NCBI RefSeq assembly: GCF_003086295.3 | Contig: NC_092045.1 | Span: 25,362,890 to 25,426,889 of the forward strand | DNA from: Arachis hypogaea | Lineage: Eukaryota > Streptophyta > Magnoliopsida > Fabales > Fabaceae | Length of the DNA: 64,000 nt | Direction of reading: 5' to 3' | Shown here: positions 40,012-49,899 of the stretch, one piece after another | How the letters are laid out: each line of letters starts with the position of its first letter | Position numbering within the stretch: the first letter of the stretch is position 1 | Notes under the pieces: model-generated | Seen by the model: the letters and a program-made list of their open reading frames with translations, nothing else | What the model was told of the DNA's origin: nothing | Databases searched by the model: none | Made by a program: the position numbers and the translations under genes

Positions 40012-42327
40012 ATGAGCAGGAACAAGGATAAAGGCACTCTTGTTGAAATTGATCCAGAACCTGAAAGGACTCTGAAGAGAAAATTAAGAGAAGCTAAGTT
40101 ACAACAATCTAAAGGTAACCTTTCAGAAATATTAGAACAAGAGAAGGAGATGGCAGCCGAAAATAATAATAATGCAAGGAGAATGTTTGGTGACTTCACA
40201 AAGCCAACGTCCAAATTTGATGGAAGAAGCATCTCCATTCCTGCCATTGGAGCCAATAATTTTGAGCTGAAACCTCAGCTAGTTGCCTTAATGCAACAAA
40301 ACTGCAAGTTTTATGGACTTCCATCTGAAGATCCTTACTAGTTTTTAACTGAGTTCTTGCAGATTTGTGAGACTGTAAAGACAAATGGAGTTGATCCTGA
40401 AGTCTACAGACTCGTGCTTTTCCCTTTTGCTGTAAGAGACTGAGCTAGAATATGGTTGGATTCACAACCCAAGGATAGCCTGGACTCCTGGGATAAGCTG
40501 GTCACTGCCTTCTTGGATAAATTCTTTCCTCCTCAAAAGCTGAGCAAGCTGAGAGTGGATGTTCAAACCTTCAAACAAAAAGATGGTGAATCCCTCTATG
40601 AAGCTTGGGAAAGATACAAGCAGCTGACCAAAAGATGTCCATCTGACATATTTTCAGAATGGACCATATTAGATATATTCTATTATGGTCTATCTGAATT
40701 TTCGAAAATGTCATTGGACCATTCTGCAGGTGGATCTATTCACCTAAAGAAAACGCCTGAAGAGGCTCAAGAACTCATTGATATGGTTGCAAACAACCAA
40801 TTCATGTACACCTCTGAGAGGAATTCCATGAATAATAGGGTACCTCAGAAGAAAGGAGTTCTTGAAATTGATGCTCTGAATGCCATATTGGCTCAGAACA
40901 AAGTGTTGACTCAACAGGTCAACATGATCTCTCAAAGTCTGAAGGGATGGCAACATGCATCCAACAATACTAAAGAGGCAGCTTCTGAAGAAGCTTATGA
41001 TCCTGAGAACCCTGCCATGGCAGAGGTTAATTACATGGGTGAACCTTATGGAAACACCTATAACTCATCATGGAGAAATCCTCCAAATTTCTCATGGAAG
41101 GATCAATAAAAGCCTCAACAAGGCTTTAACAATGGTGGACGTAATAGGCTGAGCAATAGCAAGCCTTTTCCATCATCTTCTCAGCAACAGATAGAGAATT
41201 CTGAACAAAACACTTCTAATTTAGCCAATCTAGTCTCTGATCTGTCAAAAGCCATTTTCAGTTTCATGAGTGAAACAAGATCTTCCATCAGAAATCTGGA
41301 GGCACAAGTGGGCCAGCTGAGTAAGAAAGTCAGTGAAACTCCTCCCAGTATTCTCCCAAGCAATACAGAAGAGAATTCAAAAGAAGAGTGCAACGCCATT
41401 GATGTAATCAATATGGCCGAATGCACAAGGGAGGAGGAGGACGAAAATTCTAGTGAGGAAGACCTCCTGGGACGTCCTTCAAGCAAGAAGGAGTTTCCTA
41501 TTAAGGATCCAAAGGAATCTGAGGCTCATACAGAGACCATAGAGATTCCATTAAATCTTCTTCTGCCATTCATGAGCTCTGAAGACTATTCTTCCTCTGA
41601 AGAGGATGAAGATGTGACTGGAGAGCAAGTTGCTCGATATTTAGGAGCTATCATGAAGCTGAATGCCAAGTTGTTTGGTAATGAGACTTGGGAAAGTGAA
41701 CCTTCCTTGCTCATTAGTGAACTGGATACCTGGATTCAACAAATTTTACCTCAAAAGAAACAGGATCTTGGCAAGTTTTTGATACCTTGTACCATAGGCA
41801 CCATGACCTTTGAAAAAGCTCTATGTGATCTGGGGTCAGGGATAAATCTTATGCCACTCTCTGTAATGGAGAAGCTGGGGATCATTGAGGTACAACCTGC
41901 CTTGTTCTCATTACAATTGGCAGACAAGTCATTGAGACAAGCTTATGGAATAGTAGAGGACGTGTTAGTAAAGGTTGAAGGCCTTTACATCCCTGCTGAT
42001 TTCATAATCTTAGACACTAGGAAGGAAGAGGATGATTGCATCATCCTTGGAAGACCTTTCCTAGCCACAGCAGGAGCTGTGATAGATGTCAACAGAGGTG
42101 AATTAGTCCTTCAATTGAATGGGGACTACCTTGTGTTTAAGGCACATGGCCATCCCTCTGTGACAAAAGAGAGTAAGCATGAAGAGCTTCTCTCAGTTCA
42201 GAGTCAAGAAGAGCCCCCACAGTCAAACTCTAAGTTTGGTGTTGGGAGACCACAACCAAACTCTAAGTTTGGTGTTAAGACCCCATATCCAAACTCTAAG
42301 TTTGGTGTTGGGACTATACAACATTGA
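40012..42327 (+). pseudogene. gag: E9 gag-protease, three nonsense codons
   Basis: One frame from ATG 40012 to TGA 42325, interrupted by TAG 40339, TGA 40441 and TAA 41107; context and E11 indicate Gln, Arg and Gln codons hit by C-to-T changes. Gag part: basic start (RNKDKGTLVE), ISIPAIGANNFELKPQL, FPFAVRD, ARIWLDSQP, KFFPPQKLSKLR, SLYEAWERYKQLTKRCP, IFYYGL, DHSAGGSIHLKKTPEEAQ, then a Gln/Asn-rich part and a coiled segment. Protease part: FLIPCTIGTMTFEKALC, then DLGSGINLMP (catalytic Asp present), IILDTRKEEDDCIILGRPFLATAGAVIDV. The C-terminus is three 33-bp repeats encoding NSKFGV. RT does not follow, so the element was probably always gag-protease only. Confidence 0.88.
42222..42320 (+). repeat. 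33-bp coding repeat NSKFGV, three copies
   Basis: TCTAAGTTTGGTGTT recurs at a 33-bp period. Each copy has CCAAACTCTAAGTTTGG, an inverted repeat that could form a hairpin. It contains the AAGTTTGGTGT word that also sits at the 3' LTR border of E1. Confidence 0.9.
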
Positions 42328-42548
42328 CCTGATCACCTTTGTGGCTCCATGAGAGCCACTGTCAAGCTATTGACATTAAAGAAGCGCTTGTTGGGAGGCA
42401 ACCCAATTTTATTTATCTAATGTTTATTTTATTGTTATTTTGTGTTTTATTAGGTACATGATCATGAGGAGTCACAAAAAAATATAAAAATTAAAAACAG
42501 AATCAAAAAACAGCAGAAGAAAAATCACACCCTGGAGGAAGCACAGAC
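42328..42548 (+). other. E9: region after protease with conserved stem-loop
   Basis: No gene. At 42378-42406 it has TTGGGAGGCAACCCAA preceded by AAAGAAGCGCTTG, nearly the same as 49841-49880 on the minus strand of E5 just after pol. The rest is AT-rich. Confidence 0.65.
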
Positions 42549-42787
42549 TGGCGTTCAACGCCAGTAAGGAGCATCTAGCTGGCGTTCAACACCAGAACAG
42601 AGCATCAACCTGGCGCTGAACGCCAGAAACAAGCAACATTTTGGCGCTGAACGCCAGGAATGTGCCTAGAGGAAAAAGCTGGTGCTGAACGCTAGTAACA
42701 AGCATGAAACTGGCGTTCAACGCCAGAAACATGTTACATGTGGGCGTTGAACGCCCAGAATGTGCACCACTCGGCGTTTAAACGCCA
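42549..42787 (+). repeat. Palindrome array (GGCGTTCAACGCC type), eight units
   Basis: Eight imperfect palindromes of 13-15 bases, mostly GGCGTTCAACGCC, GGCGCTGAACGCC or GGCGTTTAAACGCC, spaced about 30-35 bp with AGAAACAAGC-like spacers. Spacers differ. Each could fold as a short hairpin. Confidence 0.9.
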
Positions 42788-43197
42788 GAATGGTGTGCAA
42801 AGGCATTTTACATGCCTATTTGGTGCATGGATGGAATTCCTTGACACCTCAGGATCTGTGGACCCCACAGGATCCCCACCTAACATATTCCCACCATTAA
42901 TTTACATAAGTATTTATATCCTTTTTTATTCATCTTTTAAATATCTAATCCAAATACATTTGAATCCGCCTGACTGAGATTTACAAGGTGACCATAGCTG
43001 CTTCATACCAACAATCTCCGTGGGATCGACCCTTACTCACGTAAGGTATTACTTGGACGACCCAGTGCACTTGCTGGTTAGTTGTGCGGAGTTGTGAATT
43101 GAATTTTAGACACCGTGATATTGAGCACCAAGTTTTTGGAGCCATTACCGGGGATTGTTTCGAGTTAGAAAAGAATGAATCACAATTTCGTGCACCA
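42788..43197 (+). repeat. E9: inner LTR fragment with a second PBS pair
   Basis: From about 42965 it matches the inner LTR part (GACTGAGATTTACAAGGTGACC, GTGGGATCGACCC, GACCCAGTGCACTTGC), then a decayed end plus PBS-like GGAGCCATTACCGGGG, the GAGTTAGAAAAGAATGA link and TTTCGTGCACCAG at 43197. Bases 42788-42964 are AT-rich and unassigned. The outer part of this LTR is missing. Confidence 0.7.
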
Positions 43198-43269
43198 GCG
43201 ACGCATATGCGTAATGCTCGCACGTGACTTCATTAAAGTGAAAACGTTGGGGGTGATTTCTAGGCTTCC
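43198..43269. other. Unassigned 72-bp flank
   Basis: This segment between the E9 remnant and the E10 LTR matches nothing else in the window. It contains ACGCATATGCGT, a perfect palindrome. It could be older host DNA or another decayed repeat. Confidence 0.4.
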
Positions 43270-44880
43270 TGATGAGCGGATAATTTATACGCTTTTTGGC
43301 ATTGTTTTTAGGTAGTTTTTAGGTAGTTTTTAGCATGTTTTAGTTACTTTTTATTATATTTTTATTAGTTTTTATGCAAAAATCACATTTCTGGACTTTA
43401 CTATGAGTTTGTGTGTTTTTCTGTAATCAGGTATTTTCTGGCTGAAATTGAGGGACCTGAGCAAAAATCTGATTCAGAGGCTGAGAAAGGACTACAAATG
43501 TTGTTGGATTCTGACCTCTTTGCACTCAAACGCATTTTTCTGGAGCTACAGAAGTCCAATTGGTACGCTTTCAATTGGGTTGGAAAGCGAACATCTTGGG
43601 CTTTCCAGCAATGTATAATAGTCTATACTTTGCCTGAGATTTGATGGCCCAAACTAGCGTTAAACGCCAGCCAGAGACCCTTTTCTGGCGTAAAACGCCA
43701 GAACTGGCACCAGAGCTGGAGTTAAACGCCCAAACTGGCACCCAAGCTGGCGTTTAACTCCAAGAATGGCCTATGCACATGAAACTTCAACACTCAACCC
43801 AAACACTCACCAAGTGGGCCCCGGAAGTGGATTTCTGCACTATCTGCACTTAGTTACTCATTTTCTATAAACCTAAGTTACTAGTTTAGTATAAAAACTA
43901 CTTTTAGAGATTCATTTGAAAAATTATGACATTTTACATCTTATATTGTATCTTCTACGGCATGAGTCTCTAAACCCCATAGGAGGAGGTGAGGAGCTCT
44001 ACTGTGCTTCAATGGATTAATGCATTTACTATTGTTTTCTATTCAATCACGCTTGCTTCTATTCTAAGATATTCACCCGTACTTCAATATGAAGAATGTG
44101 ATGAGCCATGACACTCACCATCATTCTCAATTTTATGAACGCGTGCCTGACAACCACTTCCGTTCTATCTAAGCTCAACGTAGTCATTGGGCGACAGCTT
44201 GAGTGCATATCTCTTGTGTTTTTAATCCATGAGCTTGACTTGCATCTCCTGACAATAAAGCATTCAAACTTATGAGATCAGAACCTTCATGATAGAGGCT
44301 AGAACCAATTGGCAGCATTCCTGAGATCCGAAAAGTCTAAACCTTGTCTGTGGTATTCCGAGTAGGATCTGAGACGGGATGACTGTGACGAGCTTCAAAC
44401 TCACGAATGTTGGGCGCAGTGACAGTGTGCAAAAGGATAGAGAGATCCTATTCTGACACAAGTGAGAACCAACAGGTGATTAGCCGTGCGGTAGATGTGC
44501 CTAGTATTTTTCATCCAAGACGAGAGATCCGACAGTTGATTAGCTGTACAAAAACCGTTCCTGGACCATTTTCACTGAGAGGACGGATGGTAGCCATTGT
44601 CAATGGTGATCCACCAACATACAACTTGCCATGGAAGGGAACATGCGTGTTTGAAAGAAGAAGACAGTAGGAAAGCAGAGATTCAGAAGACAGAGCATCT
44701 CTAAAATCTCAACCTATTCTCCATTACTGAATAACAAGTATCATTCATTTCATGCTCTTTTACTTTTTACAAACGAAATCATTTTTATCACTAATCTCCT
44801 GACTAAGAGTTACAGGATAACCATAGCTTGCTTCAAGCCGGCAATCTCCGTGGGATCGACCCTTACTCACGTAAGATATT
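43270..44880 (+). repeat. E10: 5' LTR, first part
   Basis: 1611 bp. Palindromes lie at about 43657-43762 (GCGTTAAACGCC, GCGTAAAACGCC and others), a TATAAAAA box at 43890-43897, and at the end the GTGGGATCGACCCTTACTC block shared by all Athila-type LTRs. The last five bases ATATT are E11's duplication, mutated from GTATT. Confidence 0.9.
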
Positions 44881-45480
44881 TGGTGCATGAAATTGTGATC
44901 ATCAATGGCGCCATCAACATGGTACGCTCAATTGCAATCTCAACTCTTTATCACAACTTCGCACGACTAACCAGCAAGTGCACTGGGTCGTCCGAGTAAT
45001 AAACCTTACGCGAGTAAGGGTCGATCCCACGGAGATTGTTGGTATGAAGCAAGCTATGGTCATCTTGTAAATCTCAGTCAGGAGAATTCAAATGGTTATA
45101 GAGGATGAATGATTAAAAGATAAATAAAACATAAAATAAAGATAGAGATACTTATGTAATTCATTGGTGAGAATTTCAGATAAGCGTATGAGATGCTTTG
45201 TCCCTTCCGTCTCTCTGCTTTCCTACTGTCTTCATCCAATCCTTCTTACTCCTTTCTATGGCAAGCTGTATGTTGGGCATCACCGTTGTCAATGGCTACA
45301 GTCCCGTCCTCTCAGTGAAAATGTTCAACGCACTCTGTCACAGCACGGCTAATCAGCTGTCGGTTCTCGATCATGTCGGAATAGAATCCAGTGATTCTTT
45401 TGTGTCTGTCACTAACGCCCCACAATTGCGAGTTTGAAGCTCGACACAGTCATTCAATCCCTGAATCCTACTCAGAATAC
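44881..45480 (-). repeat. E11: 3' LTR, outer part
   Basis: Starts TGGTGCATGAAATTG. E5 interrupts it after AATAC (45476-45480), and the LTR resumes at 56998 with CACAGACAAGG. Confidence 0.93.
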
Positions 45481-47001
45481 TGGTGCACGAAATTGCAATC
45501 ACACTTTTGCAATCCCGCACAACTAACCAGCAAGTGCACTGGGTCGTCCAAGTAATACTTTACGTGAGTAAGGGTCGATCCGACGGAGATTGTCGGCTTG
45601 AAGCAAGCTATGGTTATCTTGTAAATCTTAGTCAGGATATCAGAAATTATCAGGATTGATTGTGAAAAGCAAAAGAACATGAAGTAAGTACTTGTTTTGC
45701 AGTGATAGAGAATAGGTTGAGGTTTTGGAGATGCTCCATCTTCTGAATCTCTGCGTTCCTACTGTCTTCTTCTTCAAGCACGCAAGGCTCCTTCCATGGC
45801 AAGCTGTATGCAAGGGTTTCACCGTTGTTAGTGGCTACCTCCCATCCTCTCAGTGGAAATGTTCAACGCACCCTGTCACGGCACGGTATCCATCTGTCGG
45901 TTCTCAATCAGGCCGAAATAGAATCCAGTGATTCTTTTGCGTCTGTCACTAACGCCCCGCCTTCAGGAGTTTGAAGCTCGTCACAGTCATTCAATCATTG
46001 AATCCTACTCAGAATACCACAGACAAGGTTTAGACCTTCCGGATTCTCTTGAATGCCGCCATCAGTTCTAGCTTATACCACGAAGATTCCGGTTAAAGAA
46101 TCCAAGAGATATCTACTTAATCTAAGGTAGAACGGAGGTGGTTGTCAAGCACACGTTCATAGTTGAGAATGATGATGATTGTCACGGATCATCACATTCA
46201 TCCGATTCAAGAACAAGTAATATCTTAGAATGGAAGCAAGCATGATTGAATGAAAAACAGTAGTAATTGCATTAATCCATCAAGACACAGCAGAGCTCCT
46301 CACCCCCAACCATGGGGTTTAGAGACTCATGCAGTGGAAGGTATACAAGGAAACGTGTAAAGTGTCATGAGGTACAGATACAATGTCAAAAGATCCTATT
46401 AATAGTAAGCTAGTAACCTAGGGTATACAGAAATGAGTAAATGACGTAAAAATCCACTTCTGGGTCCACTTAGTGTGTGCTTGGGCTGAGCATTGAAGCT
46501 TTCATGTGTAGAGACTTTTTCTGGAGTTAAACGCCAGCTTTCATGCCAGTTTGGGCGTTTAACTCCCATTTTTATGCCAGTTCTAGCGTTAAACGCTGGA
46601 AATTCTGAGGCTGATTTGCAACGCCGGTTTGGGCCATCAAATCTCGGGCAAAGTATGGACTATTATACATTTCTGGAAAGCCCAGGATGTCTGCTTTCCA
46701 ATGCCGTTAAGAGCGCGCCAATTGGGCTTCTATAGCTCCAGAAAATCCACTTCGAGTGCAGGGAGGTCAGAATCCAACAGCATCTGCAGTCCTTTTCAGT
46801 CTCTGAATCAGATTTTTGCTCAGGACCCTCAATTTCGGCCAGAAAATACCTGAAATCATAGAAAAACACACAAACTCATAGTAAAGTCCAGAAAGGTGAA
46901 TTTTAACTAAAAACTAATAAAAATATACTGAAAACTAACTAGATCATACTAAAAACATACTAAAAACAATGCCAAAAAGCGTATAAATTATCCGCTCATC
47001 A
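45481..47001 (-). repeat. E5: 3' LTR (left)
   Basis: TGGTGCACGAAATTG to ATCCGCTCATCA, 1521 bp, with palindromes at about 46520-46600. Just inside it lies the CAACACCAAACTT block that marks the 3' internal border. Confidence 0.95.
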
Positions 47002-47920
47002 CAACACCAAACTTAAATTGTTGCTTGTCCCCAAGCAATTGAAAATCAAAGTAGGATAAAAAGAAGAGAATATACTATAGACTCCAAAATATCAAGGAAA
47101 CTTAGCTCCAATTAGATGAGCGGGACTAGTAGCTTTTTGCTTCCGAACAGTTTTGGCATCTCACTTTATCCTTTGAAGCTCAGAATGATTAGCATCTATA
47201 GGAACTCCGAACTCAGATAGTGTTATTGATTCTCCTAGTTAAGTATAATGATTCTTGAACATAGCTAGTGTATGAGTCTTGGCTGTGGCCCAAAGCACTC
47301 TGTCTTCCAGTATTACCACCGGATACATACATGCCACAGACACATAATTGGGTGAACCTTTTCAGATTGTGACTCAGTTTTGCTAGAGTCCCCAATTAGA
47401 GGTGTCCAGGGTTCTTAAGCACACTCTTTTTTTTTTGCCTTGGATCACAACTTTATTTCTTTCTCTCTTTTTTTCGTTTTTTTTTTGAATCACTGCTTTT
47501 TCTTGTTTCAAGAATCAATTTGATGATTTTTCAGATCCTCAATAACAGTTCTCTTTTTCCTTATTCTTTCAAGAGCCAACAATTTTAACATTCTTAAAGC
47601 AACAAATTCAAAAGACATATGCACTGTTCAAGCATTCATTCAGAAAACAAAAATTATTGTCACCACATCAAGCTAATTCAACTAGTTTCAAGGATAAATT
47701 CGAAATCCTGTACTTCTTGTTCTTTTGTGATTAAAGCATTTTTCATTTAAGAGAGGTGATGGATTCATAGGACACTCATAGCTTTAAGACATGAATTTTA
47801 AATTTTATTAACTATGAATTAAGAACAAGACTCAAAAATAGATATAAGATGAGACTAAAAATAGAAAACAAAAAAATTTAAACAGGCTCCTAATGATAGA
47901 GGTTTTCACAGAGTTAGGAC
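47002..47920 (-). other. E5: 3' noncoding tail
   Basis: No gene. It is the same region as 1-924 of E1, reversed, with a pyrimidine tract near 47430-47480 (purine on the element strand). Confidence 0.8.
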
Positions 47921-49033
47921 TCAACAACCTTGATTTTGAGAAGTGGATGCTCCCTCAAATTGAGGGGAGAATTTCTGGCGTTTCAGCTCTTGGAGTTCAC
48001 GCCCCTGCTTCTCTTGTTCCTTCAGCAATTTGCAGAGCATGCAGTTCTGATTCTGCTGTTCTTCCTTAAGTTGCTCCATAGTCTCTTGCAACTTGTTGAT
48101 AGATGCTTCTAGGCTGGCCCAGTAGCCAATTTCAGGAAATTCAGGGAGGAACTCATGCGCCCTCCTTTTGATAGAGTTGTCTTGCATTTGTCCTTCCATT
48201 GACTTCTTAGTGATTGGATGTTCAATGGGTATGAATTCATCTACTCCCATCTTTACCCCAGCCTCTTTACAGAGCAAGGAGATCAAGCTTGGGTAAGCCA
48301 ATTTGGCTTCAGTGGAATTCTTATTTGCAATTGTGTAGATCTCACAAGCAATCACATGATGAACCTCCACTTCTTTTCCAAGCATAATGCAATGAATCAT
48401 CACTGCTCTCTTGATAGTGACCTCAGAACGGTTGCTAGTGGGCAGTATGGAACGCCCAATAAAGTCTAGCCAACCTCTTGCAATTGGTTTGAGGTCTCCC
48501 CTCTTGAGTTGGTTTGGGACACCCTTTGAATTGGTTATCCACTTAGTTCCAGGGAGGCATATGTCCTCTAGAACTTGATCCAACCCTTTATCTGCTCTCA
48601 CCATTCTCCTATTAAAGGATTCAGGATCATCCTGCAGTTGAGGCAATTTGAAGATTTCTCTTATTTTGTCCAGATGGAAGTACATAACTTTCCCTCTGAC
48701 CATGGTTCTGTAAGTATGGTAAGCAGTTCCAGTCATTCTCTACTTATCTGTTAGCCACAGATTTGAGTAGAATTCCTGAACCATATTCCTTCCAACCTTT
48801 ATCTCAGGATTGGTTAGAACTTCCCATCCTCTGTTTCGAATTTGCTCTCGGATCCCCGGTTATTCATCTTCTTTCAGATAAAATTTAACTTTCGGGATCA
48901 CTGACCTCAGACCCATTATTTTGTGATAATGGTCTTCATGTTCTTTGGTTAAGAACTTCTCTTGATTCCAAAGATTCTTTAGATTATTCTCTTTCTTTCC
49001 TCTTAAATTGGTTTGTTTTCCCTTAGGAGCCAT
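47921..49033 (-). pseudogene. E5 extra sense ORF (putative plant transposon protein), two stops
   Basis: It lies between pol and the 3' LTR in sense orientation, where Athila elements often carry an env-like ORF. ATG 49033 starts MAPKGKQTNLRG; the frame has a stop near 48862 and another near 48738, then is open to 47921. The central domain reads MYFHLDKIREIF, GTKWITNSKG, GDLKPIARGWLDFIGRSI, IKRAVMIHCIMLGKEV, IACEIYTIANKN and AYPSLISLLCKEAGV, which I recall as the plant domain PF20167. A coiled coil (LEASINKLQETMEQLKEEQ) and a charged tail follow. No signal peptide or membrane span is seen, so it is not an envelope protein. It may bind nucleic acid; function unknown. Confidence 0.8.
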
Positions 49034-49436
49034 GATCTTGATGAATCTTGGCTTAGTGATCACAGAAAAGCACACCAAACTTAGAGGTTTGCTTGTCCTC
49101 AAGCAAAAGAAAGGAAAGAAGACAGAGAGGAGAAGAGCAAATTCGAATGGTGTGGGGGAATGAGGAGGCCGAACATGCTTTTATAAGGGGGGAAGGAGAT
49201 TTCGAAAAAATTGAAAGGAGATTTGAGAAGATATGGAGAGAATTTGAGAGAAGGGTGAGTTTTTGAACAAGATTTGGGATTGATTTGAGAGAGATTTGAA
49301 GAATGATTTTGATTTTTGAAGATTTGAAAGTGAATGATGAAAGGTTGAAATGTGTTTATGTGGAAGTGTATGGGTAAGAAAAGGGAAGTTTGAAAAAAAA
49401 TTGATTGGAAAGCAAAATCTTGGTCCCCCACCTTTC
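49034..49436 (-). other. E5: leader of the extra ORF
   Basis: AT-rich with no gene. It includes an ACACCAAACTT copy at 49071-49081, 38 bases upstream of the ORF start, and GAGATTTGA repeats. It resembles the 5' leaders before gag, as if this ORF carried its own leader. Confidence 0.55.
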
Positions 49437-49735
49437 TGGCGTTAAACGCCCAGAATGGCATCCATTCTGGCGTTTAACGCCCATTTGTTGCCCATTGTGG
49501 GCGTTTAATGCCCAGCCAGGTGCCCTAATTGGCGTTAAACGCCAGAATTCCTTTATCACTGGGCGTTTTGCTAAACGCCCAGGATGCTGCACACCTGGCG
49601 TTAAACGCCCAGAATGGTGCCCATTCTGGCGTTTAACGCCCAAAATGGCACCTTTACTGGCGTTAAACGCCCAGAATGGTGCCCATTCTGGCGTTTAACG
49701 CCCAAAATGCCCCTTACTGGCGTTTTTTCGCCAGT
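49437..49735 (-). repeat. Palindrome array (GGCGTTAAACGCC type), ten units
   Basis: Ten units of GGCGTTAAACGCC, GGCGTTTAACGCC or close variants about 30 bp apart, with AGAATGGTGCCCATT-like spacers that are themselves partly self-complementary. It lies between pol and the extra ORF. ORFs across it are artefacts of the repeats. Confidence 0.93.
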
Positions 49736-49899
49736 AAGCTCTTTTTCTCTGCTTTTTGCACTGAATCCTTCTGTAACTCTGTGAATTCCTTCATTTTTGA
49801 TACTTGCCTTTGTAAAAACAAAACATATAACCTGCTAATGACTGGGTTGCCTCCCAGCAAGTGCTTCTTTACTGTCTTTAGCTGGACCTTTACTGAGAA
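49736..49899 (-). other. E5: post-pol segment with conserved stem-loop
   Basis: At 49841-49880 the element strand reads AAAGAAGCACTTGC then TGGGAGGCAACCCA, an inverted repeat also found in E9 after protease (42378-42406). It is conserved where the surrounding sequence is not. Confidence 0.65.

Larger units (their letters stand above)
37943..43197 (+). mobile_element. E9: rearranged gag-protease element, Athila-type
   Basis: Plus-strand order: LTR fragment, two PBS copies, AT-rich leader, gag-protease frame, palindrome array, then a fragment of the inner part of an LTR with another PBS. RT, RNase H and integrase are absent. The gag is close to that of E11, so both belong to a gag-only family depending on partners such as E5. 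Both LTR remnants are internally deleted, and no duplication is recognisable. Confidence 0.8.

Noticed and set aside
47921..49033. Retroviral-type envelope gene in E5
   Set aside because: No signal peptide, transmembrane span or glycoprotein-like features; the recognised domain is a plant-transposon type.
49356..49698. ORFs on both strands over the palindrome array
   Set aside because: Their repetitive GVKRQNG/ALNAQNG-type translations come from the palindromes and have no domain; they shadow each other.
49437..49735. CRISPR-like array of short repeats with 15-20-bp spacers
   Set aside because: Units are imperfect palindromes of changing sequence, spacers are related to one another, no cas genes exist, and the DNA is plant retrotransposon sequence.
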